A stretch of 64,000 bases of DNA, taken from positions 1 to 64,000 of the forward strand of contig DATMYV010000015.1 of NCBI GenBank assembly GCA_035560795.1, written 5' to 3'. The notes under the pieces are model-generated. The model made no database searches, had not been told where the DNA came from, and worked only from the letters and a program-made list of their open reading frames with translations. The first letter of the stretch is position 1. Each line of letters starts with the position of its first letter. Position numbers and translations under genes: made by a program. Source of the DNA: Longilinea sp035560795 (lineage in GTDB: Bacteria > Chloroflexota > Anaerolineae > Anaerolineales > Anaerolineaceae). Of the stretch, positions 49,894 through 58,456 are shown in pieces.

Positions 49894-49931
49894 AAAAACT
49901 GGGCAGCGAAGGTGATCGCCGCCCAGTTTTT
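49894..49931 (-). terminator. terminator hairpin between the 121-residue gene and the desulfurase-like gene
   Basis: An 11-bp perfect stem (AAAAACTGGGC with GCCCAGTTTTT) with T residues on the - strand side (and also usable on +). It lies after the stop at 49940 and only about 20 bases before the ATG at 49874, so it may terminate or attenuate read-through into the desulfurase-like gene. Confidence 0.8.
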
Positions 49932-49939
49932 CACTAATC

Positions 49940-50305
49940 TTAGATGTGATTATCCGGGTCATCCCCGGTGTGTTCGAGGTCGATATCATCGGCCAACTGT
50001 TGAGCCGTCCGGCGAATCCACAGCAGCAGTACGTGCCCATCTTCTGTGTCGATCGAGCGGGCTGCCAAGATTGGCGCTCGATCTTCCAAACCAAGGCGGT
50101 TTCGGTAATGCAAGGAAATCGAAGTTCCACTATGCCAGGCGCGGTAACATCGTTCGACCAAAGAAGGTCCATTGAAAGTGCGCAGGCGTGTCAATGATAG
50201 GTCGTAAAGAAACGGCCCTTCGTTCAATCCCAATGCCCAACCATCCTGAATACTCTCGAATGTGGGCGTGGGACCTTCAATAATTGTAATCTGTTCTTCT
50301 TCCAT
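49940..50305 (-). CDS. conserved hypothetical protein
   Basis: From the ATG at 50305 the protein has 121 residues. The longer ORF to 50338 adds 11 residues without a ribosome site. It is an acidic soluble alpha/beta protein, with ITIIEGPTPTFESIQDGWALGL near the N-terminus, SISLHYRNRLGLEDRAPILAAR in the middle and an acidic end (DDIDLEHTGDDPDN). I recognise no family. It is first in the group that leads to the desulfurase-like and 273-residue genes. Confidence 0.65.
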   Translation of the reverse strand: MEEEQITIIEGPTPTFESIQDGWALGLNEGPFLYDLSLTRLRTFNGPSLVERCYRAWHSGTSISLHYRNRLGLEDRAPILAARSIDTEDGHVLLLWIRRTAQQLADDIDLEHTGDDPDNHI

Positions 50306-50455
50306 AAATCTACCACTCCATAATCGCCATGATACCACAATTTTCTGGCATTTCCAGTCCGTGCCAGGTGAGTGGCAACATGTGAATAAAAACCATCACC
50401 ACCTTTCGTTTCAGCTCGTTCGCCAAGGATTCCCATCATTTCATCTTTGCTATTC

Positions 50456-50507
50456 AAGCGTCAGTGAAGACGCTTCGATTTGATAATCGCAAAGGCATTC
50501 TTATAAA
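50456..50507 (+). promoter_or_regulatory. hsp20 promoter with upstream inverted repeat
   Basis: TTGATA at 50480-50485 and TATAAA at 50502-50507 (16-base spacing) form a promoter with +1 near 50514. Just upstream a perfect inverted repeat AAGCGTC-AGTGAA-GACGCTT (50456-50475) ends four bases before the -35, and CGATT-TGAT-AATCG (50476-50489) overlaps the -35. Neither matches the CIRCE element. They are candidate operators for a heat-shock regulator. The rest of 50306-50603 shows no gene. Confidence 0.5.
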
Positions 50508-50603
50508 TCTTGTATATTTTGCTAGCATTCCTCAAATACTCAAAGGATATGATTACTTCATGATCAAGTTTGAAAATGGAAAAACAAATCACCAAATCGT
50601 TAT

Positions 50604-51035
50604 ATGGAGGAAACCATGACCATGTATATTCGTAACCCAATGAACCAGATGCTAGCCCGCCGGATGGCCTGGAATCGGGCAATGCAGCAATGGAATGATA
50701 CTGAAACCCGCGTTACTTTCCCGGTTGATGTCCGGTTGGAAGAAGATGAATACGTCCTCAATGCGCTCGTGCCAGGTCTCAAAGCTGAGGATCTGAATGT
50801 TCAGGTCATCAATGACACCATTACCATCCAGGGCGAATTCAAGAAGATCGAAGACGAGAAGAGTACCTACATGCTCAATGAGATTCCAGCCGGCCGTTTT
50901 TACCGCGAATTAACGCTGCCTGCAGCGTTGGATACCGGCAAGGTTGAAGCTCACCTGGCAGATGGCGTCTTGACCCTGCACATTCCCAAGGCAGAAGAAG
51001 CACGGCCGAAGAGCATCAAAATCATCGCCAAGTAA
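50604..51035 (+). CDS. Hsp20/alpha-crystallin small heat shock protein
   Basis: Small heat shock proteins form oligomers that hold unfolding proteins for refolding. The 143-residue protein (from the first ATG, 50616 also possible) has a short N-terminal arm (residues 1-35), the alpha-crystallin domain (about 36-130) with FPVDVRLEEDEYVLNALVPGLK and LPAALDTGKVEAHLADGVLTLHIPK, and the C-terminal anchoring region PKSIKI. GGAGG precedes the ATG; a terminator follows the gene. Confidence 0.94.
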   Translation: MEETMTMYIRNPMNQMLARRMAWNRAMQQWNDTETRVTFPVDVRLEEDEYVLNALVPGLKAEDLNVQVINDTITIQGEFKKIEDEKSTYMLNEIPAGRFYRELTLPAALDTGKVEAHLADGVLTLHIPKAEEARPKSIKIIAK

Positions 51036-51070
51036 TCGCATTCTTCTTGGTTTACAAACCAATGACCAAG

Positions 51071-51098
51071 AAAAGGCGAGGCAAATGCCTCGTCTTTT
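51071..51098 (+). terminator. intrinsic terminator after hsp20
   Basis: AAAAGGCGAGGCA pairs with TGCCTCGTCTTTT over 13 bp with one G-U, ending in TTTT. Confidence 0.85.
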
Positions 51099-51143
51099 CT
51101 GTTTTCTGCGCCGTTCGCAAGGAATTCGCGCTCAGAACTGCGG

Positions 51144-51149
51144 TACAAT
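51144..51149 (+). promoter_or_regulatory. -10 box directly upstream of birA
   Basis: TACAAT at 51144-51149 lies seven bases before the ATG at 51157, and no ribosome binding site fits between. A leaderless transcript is likely. Confidence 0.5.
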
Positions 51150-51156
51150 TATTTTC

Positions 51157-51954
51157 ATGGATTATCCAGCCGATGAAACTGCACTGCGCGTCCAATTACA
51201 GGGATTGCCTCTGTCAGAAGTACGGTTCAGTGCTGAAACCGGGTCGACGAACGATGACGCGCAACGCTGGTTGGACGCAGGGGCACCGGACGGCGCTCTG
51301 GTGGTGGCCGACCGGCAAACAACTGGACGCGGCCGGTTTAACCGCCGATGGATTACACAGGCGGGTGCCGGTCTGGCGTGTAGCCTGATTTTGCGTCCAA
51401 ACTTCGAAGAAATGGACCATCTGAGCATGTTATCCCCACTGGCTGGCCTGGCTGTCAGCGACGGATTGGCGTCCTGCTGCGGACTGCATCCGGAGATCAA
51501 ATGGCCTAACGACGTACTGCTTCTGCGGCGCAAAGTGTGCGGCGTGCTGGTGGAAACAAGCTGGTTGGCGGACCGGCTGGCTGGTGTTGTGATTGGCATT
51601 GGTGTGAATGTTGCACCTTCCTCGGTACCACCCGCCGAAACCTTATTGTTTCCAGCCATCAGTGTCGAGGAAGTTACAGGCCATCCAGTAAACCGCTGGG
51701 AATTACTGGCAGCCATCCTGAAGGCAGCCTTTTCCTGGCGAAATAAAATTGCCACCCCGGAATTCTTCCAGAGCTGGGAAAAACGCCTGGCATTCAAAGG
51801 CGAGATTGTGCAGGTGGAAACGCCCGGAGGAATGTTGGAAGGAACACTTACAGGTATCGACTCTCAGGGTGGGCTCGTACTGCAACTAATTGCGGGTAAA
51901 CAAGAGGTGATTACCGTCGGAGATGTACATTTACGCCCGGCGGATAAATCCTGA
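51157..51954 (+). CDS. birA: biotin--[acetyl-CoA-carboxylase] ligase
   Basis: BirA activates biotin with ATP and attaches it to the biotin carboxyl carrier protein. From the ATG at 51157 the protein is 265 residues. The ORF from 51085 starts in the hsp20 terminator. The catalytic domain shows GSTNDDAQRWLDAGAPDG near residue 30, the biotinyl-AMP loop GRGRFNRRW near 61 and KWPNDVLL near 112, followed by KVCGVLVE. A C-terminal SH3-like domain ends LIAGKQEVITVGDVHLRP. The N-terminal winged-helix repressor domain is missing, so this is the ligase-only type. Confidence 0.94.
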   Translation: MDYPADETALRVQLQGLPLSEVRFSAETGSTNDDAQRWLDAGAPDGALVVADRQTTGRGRFNRRWITQAGAGLACSLILRPNFEEMDHLSMLSPLAGLAVSDGLASCCGLHPEIKWPNDVLLLRRKVCGVLVETSWLADRLAGVVIGIGVNVAPSSVPPAETLLFPAISVEEVTGHPVNRWELLAAILKAAFSWRNKIATPEFFQSWEKRLAFKGEIVQVETPGGMLEGTLTGIDSQGGLVLQLIAGKQEVITVGDVHLRPADKS

Positions 51955-51973
51955 ATGGTTTTGGAGGTCGCTC

Positions 51974-52189
51974 ATGCTTGATGATTTACGCAATTCAGCC
52001 GCATCGCAACCCTTCGAGGAGGATTTACCCCCCGAAAAACCGGAGGTCCGCCGGTCGTTACGGCGCTCAAACGGTCCATTCCTTGGCATGACAGCCAAAC
52101 AGCGCTTTGTAATTGCTTTGTTGCTGTTTTTGATGGTGCTGGTTTTGGGAACTTTCTGCCTCGTAGTTACCGGAAAAATCGTTTTCTAG
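51974..52189 (+). CDS. small single-pass membrane protein
   Basis: The 71-residue protein has an acidic/proline-rich cytoplasmic N-terminus (EEDLPPEKPEVRRSLRR) and one C-terminal helix of about 24 residues (RFVIALLLFLMVLVLGTFCL). It resembles a tail-anchored protein. The ATG at 51974 has GGAGG at the right distance. I recognise no family. It follows birA after 19 bases and probably shares its transcript. Confidence 0.7.
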   Translation: MLDDLRNSAASQPFEEDLPPEKPEVRRSLRRSNGPFLGMTAKQRFVIALLLFLMVLVLGTFCLVVTGKIVF

Positions 52190-52206
52190 TTTGCACTCCG
52201 TATAAC

Positions 52207-52258
52207 AAAAAAGCACAGCGGATTGCTGCCGTTATTGGCCGCCATCCACTGTGCTTTT
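52207..52258. terminator. long bidirectional terminator before gyrA
   Basis: AAAAGCACAG (52209-52218) pairs with CTGTGCTTTT (52249-52258). The interior pairs further as GGAT/ATCC, GC/GC and GCC/GGC around a GTTATT loop. It separates the convergent 71-residue gene and gyrA. Confidence 0.88.
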
Positions 52259-52294
52259 AATTCAACAAATTCATTGGATCGTGCGATGACCCCT

Positions 52295-54760
52295 TTAGTT
52301 CTTTTCCTCTTCCACAAGACTTACTTCGGCTGGAAAGCGCGCCAGGGAAGCCACTCCATCGCCCTTGCCCAAATCCATCAAATGTACGCCGCGCGTAGCC
52401 CGTCCGGTAAGCGAGATTTCCTTAACCTTCAGCCTTAAGACAATGCCATTGCTGGAGATAAAGGTCATGTCATCCGCTTCCTGCACCACCCTGGCTGAAA
52501 CCACTTGACCGGTGTGGTCCATATTCTTGATATCCTGCGTGATCACCCCGCCGGTAGCGCGGCCCTTTTGGGGGTAATTGGTAAGCGCCACGCGTTTACC
52601 GAAACCCTGCCTTGTTACCACCAGCAGAAAGCCGCCGGGTTCAACGACTTCCATAGAGGTCACCTGGTCTTTGCCCTTCAATCGAATGCCCGTCACACCG
52701 GCCGCAGTACGGCCCATGGCCCGGATTGCATTCTCAGCGATGCGCAATGCCTTTCCGCCCACGGTCACTAATATGAGGTCATCCTTCCCGCTGGTCAGGC
52801 GTGCCCAACCCAACTGGTCGCCTTGCGTAAGGGTGATGGCAATCAAACCCGATGGTCTCACACTGGCAAATTCTGAAAGGGCCACACGCTTCATCCGCCC
52901 TTTCACGGTCGCCATGGTGCAATACTTTGAGGCTGAAAAATCATGAACCGATAGCGCTGCTGTGATATGTTCATTCGAGTCCAGCGCGAGAACATTTACG
53001 ATAGGAATACCGCGGTCGGTGCGTCCGGCATCCGGCAGATTATAGGTTTTCTCCGAATAAACTTTTCCGCGGTCAGAGAAAAATAGCAGCGTATCCAGCG
53101 TACGGGCTGGAAACAGCGTAACAACCTCATCCTCATCGCGCACTGTCTGACCACTCACACCGCGTCCGCCGCGGTTTTGAGTCCGGTACAGGCTGGCGGC
53201 AGTCCGCTTAATATAACCTCGCTGGGTAATCGTCACCAGAACTGGCTCATCCGCCACCAAATCTTCCATCCGCAAGTTTTCGTGCGCTTCAGCTGTGATG
53301 CGGGTGCGTCGGTCATCGCCGTATTTTTCAATGAGATTGCGTAAATCTTCCTGGATAACGCCCAGGATTTTATGCGGATTGGCTAACAAATCTTCCATGT
53401 AGGCGATCCGTTCGACCATTTCACGATGTTCATCTTCGATCTTCTGACGTTCCAATGCGGCTAGACGGCGCAACTGCATATCAAGGATCGCCTGTGCTTG
53501 AATTTCAGACAGATTGAACCGTTCAACCAGGTTGAATTTGGCAGTTTCAACATCCTTTGCCTGGCGGATGGTTTGGATGACCGCGTCCAGGTTGGCCAGG
53601 GCAATCAGCAATCCGTCCAACACATGCGCCCGGGCGCGTGCTTTTGCCAATTCAAATTCCGTGCGCCGGGTAATGACCGCTTCGCGGTGGTCCACAAAAA
53701 TCTGGAGCGCTCGTTTTAGCGAAAGAACGCGTGGTTCATTATCTACGAGCGCGAGCAAATGTACACCGAAGGTGGTTTCCAACGGTGTATATTTGTACAA
53801 TTGGTTCAAAACCATCTTCGGCTGTGCGCCACGCTTCAATTCGATAACGATGCTCATACCGCGGCGATCAGACTCGTCGCGCAGGTCTGAGATCTGGTCT
53901 ATTTTTTCTTCGCGCACCAATTCGGCAATGCGTTCGATCAATCCAGTTTTATTGACCTGGTAAGGAATTTCAGTGATATTAATGGCGTAACGGCCGTTTT
54001 TGATCTCTTCAATTTGGGCCGATCCGCGCACAATCAACCGTCCGCGGCCGGTGGAATAAGCCTGCCGGATGCCGTCCCGACCAACGATCACGCCGCCGGT
54101 GGGAAAATCCGGGCCAGGAATCAGTTCCATCAACGAATCGATGGTCACTTCGTCCAAATTATCGTAATGATCGATTAGATAAATAATTGCATTGCACAAC
54201 TCGCGCAAATTATGCGGAGGAATGTTGGTGGCCATGCCAACCGCAATACCGGATGATCCATTTAACAATAAATTCGGCGTCCGGGCCGGCATCACCAGCG
54301 GCTCTTCGAGAGAGCCATCGAAATTCGGCGAGAAATCGACCGTATTTTTATCAAGATCGGTGAGGATTTCTTCAGCCATTACGGATATGCGCGCTTCTGT
54401 GTAGCGCATCGCAGCAGGTGGATCGCCATCAACCGAACCAAAATTGCCCTGGCCATCTACCAGCGGGTAGCGCATCGAAAAATCCTGCGCCATGCGGGCC
54501 ATGGCATCATAGACAGCCGAGTCGCCGTGAGGATGATATTTACCCAACACCTCACCGACGATACGGGCTGATTTTTTATACGCAGTATTGGAGTGCAAGC
54601 CCAACTCTTGCATTGCAAAGAGAATGCGCCGGTGAACCGGTTTTAGCCCATCGCGCGCATCCGGCAAGGCTCGCGCTACGATTACGCTCATGGCATAATC
54701 GAGATAAGCTGTCCGCATTTGTTCGTCAATGTCGACGGATTGGATTGAACCAATATCCAT
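52295..54760 (-). CDS. gyrA: DNA gyrase subunit A
   Basis: GyrA cuts and rejoins DNA during negative supercoiling. The 821-residue protein starts with the winged-helix region (DEQMRTAYLDYAMSVIVARALPDARDGLKPVHRRIL, shown here in part: SVIVARALPDARDGLK). It has the GDSAVYDAMARMAQ block, the catalytic tyrosine in AMRYTEARIS, a coiled-coil tower near 390-480 and a C-terminal beta-pinwheel with six blades. The GyrA-box reads QNRGGRGVSG near residue 533, close to the usual QRRGGKG, supporting gyrase over topoisomerase IV. gyrB is not in the window. Confidence 0.93.
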   Translation of the reverse strand: MDIGSIQSVDIDEQMRTAYLDYAMSVIVARALPDARDGLKPVHRRILFAMQELGLHSNTAYKKSARIVGEVLGKYHPHGDSAVYDAMARMAQDFSMRYPLVDGQGNFGSVDGDPPAAMRYTEARISVMAEEILTDLDKNTVDFSPNFDGSLEEPLVMPARTPNLLLNGSSGIAVGMATNIPPHNLRELCNAIIYLIDHYDNLDEVTIDSLMELIPGPDFPTGGVIVGRDGIRQAYSTGRGRLIVRGSAQIEEIKNGRYAINITEIPYQVNKTGLIERIAELVREEKIDQISDLRDESDRRGMSIVIELKRGAQPKMVLNQLYKYTPLETTFGVHLLALVDNEPRVLSLKRALQIFVDHREAVITRRTEFELAKARARAHVLDGLLIALANLDAVIQTIRQAKDVETAKFNLVERFNLSEIQAQAILDMQLRRLAALERQKIEDEHREMVERIAYMEDLLANPHKILGVIQEDLRNLIEKYGDDRRTRITAEAHENLRMEDLVADEPVLVTITQRGYIKRTAASLYRTQNRGGRGVSGQTVRDEDEVVTLFPARTLDTLLFFSDRGKVYSEKTYNLPDAGRTDRGIPIVNVLALDSNEHITAALSVHDFSASKYCTMATVKGRMKRVALSEFASVRPSGLIAITLTQGDQLGWARLTSGKDDLILVTVGGKALRIAENAIRAMGRTAAGVTGIRLKGKDQVTSMEVVEPGGFLLVVTRQGFGKRVALTNYPQKGRATGGVITQDIKNMDHTGQVVSARVVQEADDMTFISSNGIVLRLKVKEISLTGRATRGVHLMDLGKGDGVASLARFPAEVSLVEEEKN

Positions 54761-54856
54761 AAATACCTAGTCCCTCCCGGAGAGTTCGTAACCCGTTAAT
54801 TATACCCTACACCAAGGTAAAACCTCAATTATTCCTGTTTCTGAGGGTTAATACGA

Positions 54857-54862
54857 TATAAT
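54857..54862 (+). promoter_or_regulatory. -10 box of the pst operon
   Basis: TATAAT at 54857-54862 predicts +1 near 54869, leaving a leader of about five bases before the ATG at 54874. No clear -35 or Pho box is seen upstream. Confidence 0.5.
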
Positions 54863-54873
54863 CATTACTTGGT

Positions 54874-55758
54874 ATGAAATGGCGTCTTATCCCCCTCTTT
54901 TTATGCCTGTGCTGCTTGTGTGCAGGCTGTTCCACCAATTCATCACAATCCCCTTCTGACTCCGCATCCATTTACATCCAGAACAAAGGCTCTGACACCA
55001 TCGTTAATCTGGCACTCGCGTGGGCTGAGCGCTACCAAACCGTGCGCCCTAAAGTGCGCATTTCAGTCACTGGCGGCGGTTCAGGTACGGGCATCACTTC
55101 GCTAATCAACGGAACCGTCGATATTGCCAATGCGTCCCGTGCGATCAAATCGGAAGAAATTTCCGCAGCGGAAGCCAATGGGATCGAACCGGTAGAGCAT
55201 GTCATCGCCCGCGACGCCATCGCCGTCATCGTCAATCCGGAAAACCCGGTCTCTGAATTGACCCTCGATCAGATCTCGCAGATCTACCGCGGGGCCATAA
55301 GCAACTGGCAGGAAGTCGGCGGTGAAGACCGGCCCATTGTGCGCCTATCCCGTGAAACCAATTCCGGTACGCATGTCTATTTTCTCGAAGAAGTCGTTCG
55401 CCTTGGCAATAAAAATGACAAAGCCATTTTCTCTCCACTCACGTTGCTGCTGCCTTCATCCGAGGGAATTATTTCCGAAGTGCGCGATAACCCCAACGCC
55501 ATTGGCTACGATGGTTTGGGGTATGTCACATCTGAAGTGAAAGTGATTGGCATTTCTTCCGGTTTAGGAAAACCTTATGTCATGCCCTCCGTAGAGACTG
55601 TCAACGACAAAAGCTATCCAATTGCACGCGATTTGTATATGTATTCCAAAAAAGGAGCCAATCAGACCATATTGGATTACATGCAATGGATTCTCACGGC
55701 CGAAGCGCAGCAGATCGTTCGCGAACTTGGTTTTGTGCCCATAGTCGTCGTCCCTTGA
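54874..55758 (+). CDS. pstS: phosphate ABC transporter substrate-binding lipoprotein
   Basis: PstS captures inorganic phosphate outside the membrane for the PstCAB transporter. The 294-residue protein has a lipoprotein signal with lipobox LCAGC near residue 20. The phosphate site residues lie in KGSDTIVNL near residue 37, VTGGGSGTGI near 66, NASRAIKSEE near 86 and RETNSGTHVYF near 158. The length fits the PstS family. It leads a four-gene operon; phoU is not present. Confidence 0.93.
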   Translation: MKWRLIPLFLCLCCLCAGCSTNSSQSPSDSASIYIQNKGSDTIVNLALAWAERYQTVRPKVRISVTGGGSGTGITSLINGTVDIANASRAIKSEEISAAEANGIEPVEHVIARDAIAVIVNPENPVSELTLDQISQIYRGAISNWQEVGGEDRPIVRLSRETNSGTHVYFLEEVVRLGNKNDKAIFSPLTLLLPSSEGIISEVRDNPNAIGYDGLGYVTSEVKVIGISSGLGKPYVMPSVETVNDKSYPIARDLYMYSKKGANQTILDYMQWILTAEAQQIVRELGFVPIVVVP

Positions 55759-55768
55759 GCAAAACGAT

Positions 55769-56662
55769 ATGATCGAACAGACTCCACGCGAACGTCCAGT
55801 TAACATCCTGATTAAAGCTGCCGGTTATTCCAGCATCCTTTTTGTAACTGTAATCTTTATCTTCTTAATGCGCGAAGGACTGCCAGCACTTGCCAATGTC
55901 AAATTATCCAGTCTCCTTGGGACTGTCTGGTACCCAATTGAAGGCTATTTTGGCATCTGGCCGTTGTTCTTCGGTTCCTTAATTGTCACACTTACCGCCA
56001 TCCTCATCGCCATTCCGCTGGGCGTTGGAACCAGCCTCTACATCTCGGAAATCGCTCCGATGTGGATCAAGAATCTACTCAAGCCATTGATTGAGATCCT
56101 GGCTGGGCTGCCCTCCGTAGTATTGGGTTTTATTGGCATTCAAGTGGCTGTTCCTTTTATGCGCCAATCTTTGAACCTGCCGACAGGTCTATCGGGTTTG
56201 ACCGGCGCCATTCTGCTTGCATTTATTGCCACGCCTACCATTGTTTCCATTTCGGAAGATGCTCTGAATACGGTTCCATCAGCCTATCGACAGGCTGCGC
56301 TGGCGCTGGGTGCCACCCAATGGCAGACCATCTGGAACATCACGCTCCCTGCAGCCCGGTCGGGCGTGATCACGGCGGTAATGCTGGGGGTAGGGCGCGC
56401 CATCGGGGAAACCATGGCAGTCATGATGGTGACCGGCAATGCGCCAGTCATGCCGCATGGACTCGATGCGATTTTCCTGCCTGTACGCACAATGACCGCC
56501 ACGATCGCCTCGGAAATGGGTGAAGTAGCCACCGGCAGCCCACACTATCAGGTGTTATTCTTCATCGGTATCATTCTATTCACCCTTTCGTTAACGATTA
56601 ATGTGATCGCGTCATGGGTCAGTACGCGCGGTCGCAAGCGTTCTGAGCGATCGCTTTCCTGA
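55769..56662 (+). CDS. pstC: phosphate ABC transporter permease PstC
   Basis: The 297-residue protein is the first permease of the phosphate transporter. It has six helices and the inner-membrane permease EAA loop in about residues 170-205 (YRQAALALGATQWQTIWNITLPAA). Typical PstC phrases are SLYISEIAP near 87 and LAGLPSVVLGFIG near 112. It starts 10 bases after pstS, with only a weak ribosome site (GAGC). Confidence 0.94.
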   Translation: MIEQTPRERPVNILIKAAGYSSILFVTVIFIFLMREGLPALANVKLSSLLGTVWYPIEGYFGIWPLFFGSLIVTLTAILIAIPLGVGTSLYISEIAPMWIKNLLKPLIEILAGLPSVVLGFIGIQVAVPFMRQSLNLPTGLSGLTGAILLAFIATPTIVSISEDALNTVPSAYRQAALALGATQWQTIWNITLPAARSGVITAVMLGVGRAIGETMAVMMVTGNAPVMPHGLDAIFLPVRTMTATIASEMGEVATGSPHYQVLFFIGIILFTLSLTINVIASWVSTRGRKRSERSLS

Positions 56663-56675
56663 GGAAACCGCCTAA

Positions 56676-57554
56676 ATGACAGATGGTCTCCAGTCCAATC
56701 CCGTCCTAATTTCCTCACACCGCCAGCAGAAAATTTCCTACTGGATGGTGAGGTTGATTACATTAATTACCGTGCTGCCCATTTTGGCAATCGTTATTTA
56801 CATTATTGTCAAAGGAGCCCCTTCCATTTCCTGGCAGTTTATAACCGACTTCCCCCGCAACGGCATGCGTGAAGGCGGCATTTGGCCGGCGATCATCGGC
56901 ACTTTTTATCTCACCCTTGGGACAGCCGTCTTTTCCGTACCGCTGGGAGTGGCAGCCGGCGTATATATCGCCGAGTACGCATCTGATAACCGTTGGACGC
57001 GTTTGATTCGAATTGCCATCATCAACCTGGCAGGCATCCCATCGGTTGTATACGGTCTGTTCGGTTTAGGCGTGTTTGTCCTCTTTCTCAAATTCGGCAC
57101 AAGCATTCTGGCATCTTGCCTGACGCTCTCCATCATGACTTTACCAACAATTATCAGTACCACCGAAGAAGCGCTTCGCCAGGTGCCTTATTCATTCCGG
57201 GTTGTCAGCAGATCGCTGGGGGCTACCCACTGGCAAACTACATGGCGAATCGTTTTACCGCAAGCCTTGCCCGGAGTCCTCACTGGCGTGATTCTTGGCT
57301 TGGAACGCGCTGCCGGTGAGACGGCGCCCATTCTCTTCACCGGCGTGTCATTCTTCCTTCCGCAACTACCGAATTCGATCCTGGATGCCACCATGGCGCT
57401 GCCCTATCATATCTTCGTCATTTCAACCTCAGTGCCCGGCATGCCAATTCGAATTCAATACGGCACGGTGCTGGTACTGCTCGTTTTTGTACTCGGAATG
57501 AACCTGATTGCATCGATTGTCCGCATCCGCGCGCGCGCAAAGCGGCAATGGTGA
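56676..57554 (+). CDS. pstA: phosphate ABC transporter permease PstA
   Basis: The 292-residue second permease has six helices and the EAA loop YSFRVVSRSLGATHWQTTWR near residue 170. Other PstA phrases are GVYIAEYA near 87 and LAGIPSVVYGLFGLG near 113. GAGGAAACC upstream serves as ribosome site, and pstB begins three bases after its stop. Confidence 0.94.
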   Translation: MTDGLQSNPVLISSHRQQKISYWMVRLITLITVLPILAIVIYIIVKGAPSISWQFITDFPRNGMREGGIWPAIIGTFYLTLGTAVFSVPLGVAAGVYIAEYASDNRWTRLIRIAIINLAGIPSVVYGLFGLGVFVLFLKFGTSILASCLTLSIMTLPTIISTTEEALRQVPYSFRVVSRSLGATHWQTTWRIVLPQALPGVLTGVILGLERAAGETAPILFTGVSFFLPQLPNSILDATMALPYHIFVISTSVPGMPIRIQYGTVLVLLVFVLGMNLIASIVRIRARAKRQW

Positions 57555-57557
57555 ACC

Positions 57558-58313
57558 ATGGATAAGATTATTATCACCCACCTCAACCTTACTTATCAGG
57601 ATGGCACCGAGAGCCTGCGCGACATCAATATGACGATCGCCGCCAACGCAATCACCGTCTTCTTTGGTCCAGCCGGAGGCGGAAAATCCAGCCTGCTGCG
57701 CGTCTTGAACCGCCTCAATGACAACGCAGATGTAACCAGGCTCGAAGGCCAGGTATTGTTGAACGGTAAAAACATCCTCGACCCGGATGTCAACCCGGTG
57801 GAATTGCGGCGAAAGATTGGCATAGTTTTCTCACGCCCGGTGCCGCTGCCGCTCACCATTTATGAAAATATTGCCTACGGGTTGCGGTTGATGGGTGAAA
57901 ACAACAAAAGTTGTTTGGATGATGCGGTAGAAAAAGCGCTGCGGGAAGCCGTCCTTTGGGATGAGGTCTATGACCGTTTACATGACCCAGCCATTGCTGT
58001 TTCCGGCGGGCAACAGCAGCGTCTTTGCCTGGCACGCGTACTGGCACTTGGCCCGGAGGTCATCATGCTCGATGAGCCCACCTCAGCGCTCGACCCAGTC
58101 TCAACCGCCAAAATTGAGAGCCTGATGCAGGAATTGAAACAACGGTTTACAATCATCTGGGTGCCGCACAATGTGCAACAGGCCGCCCGTATGGCCGATT
58201 ATGCGGCTTTCTTCCTGCAGGGAGAGCTGGTTGAATTTGCCGAGGACAAAAGGTTATTCGTCTTTCCTAAAGATAAACGAACCCAGGATTACGTCGAAGG
58301 TAAATTCGGCTAA
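57558..58313 (+). CDS. pstB: phosphate ABC transporter ATP-binding protein PstB
   Basis: PstB powers phosphate import. The 251-residue protein has Walker A GPAGGGKSS near residue 37, the PstB-type loop VGIVFSRPVPLPLTIYENI near 85 (with Ser where most PstB have Gln), the ABC signature VSGGQQQRLCLARVL near 148, and Walker B VIMLDEPTSALDP near 169. The H-loop reads IIWVPHNVQQA rather than the common VTHNMQQA, still with the switch His. tRNA-Val follows after 68 bases. Confidence 0.93.
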   Translation: MDKIIITHLNLTYQDGTESLRDINMTIAANAITVFFGPAGGGKSSLLRVLNRLNDNADVTRLEGQVLLNGKNILDPDVNPVELRRKIGIVFSRPVPLPLTIYENIAYGLRLMGENNKSCLDDAVEKALREAVLWDEVYDRLHDPAIAVSGGQQQRLCLARVLALGPEVIMLDEPTSALDPVSTAKIESLMQELKQRFTIIWVPHNVQQAARMADYAAFFLQGELVEFAEDKRLFVFPKDKRTQDYVEGKFG

Positions 58314-58340
58314 GTTCTGGGTGCCTTGAAGGAATCAACC

Positions 58341-58369
58341 TTGTCACTGATGATTAGTTCTGCTATAAT
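58341..58369 (+). promoter_or_regulatory. promoter of tRNA-Val
   Basis: TTGTCA at 58341-58346, a 17-base spacer ending in TGC, and TATAAT at 58364-58369 form a strong promoter with +1 near 58376. Confidence 0.8.
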
Positions 58370-58381
58370 CTCATTCGCTAC

Positions 58382-58456
58382 GGGCGCGTAGCTCAGTTGG
58401 TCAGAGCGCACGGTTCACATCCGTGAGGTTCGTGGGTTCGAGCCCCTCCGCGCCCA
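58382..58456 (+). tRNA. tRNA-Val (anticodon CAC)
   Basis: The cloverleaf has acceptor GGGCGCG/CGCGCCC, D stem GCTC/GAGC, anticodon stem CACGG/CCGTG with loop TTCACAT (anticodon CAC), and a T arm with loop TTCGAGC and one mismatch in its stem. CCA is not encoded. Its 3' half is duplicated in the repeats that follow. Confidence 0.94.

Noticed and set aside
50224..50457. A 77-codon - strand ORF upstream of the 121-residue gene.
   Set aside because: It overlaps that gene in another frame and shows no ribosome site or protein-like pattern.
50306..50603. CIRCE element before hsp20.
   Set aside because: A TTAGCACTC-N9-GAGTGCTAA match is not present; the palindromes seen differ in sequence and spacing.
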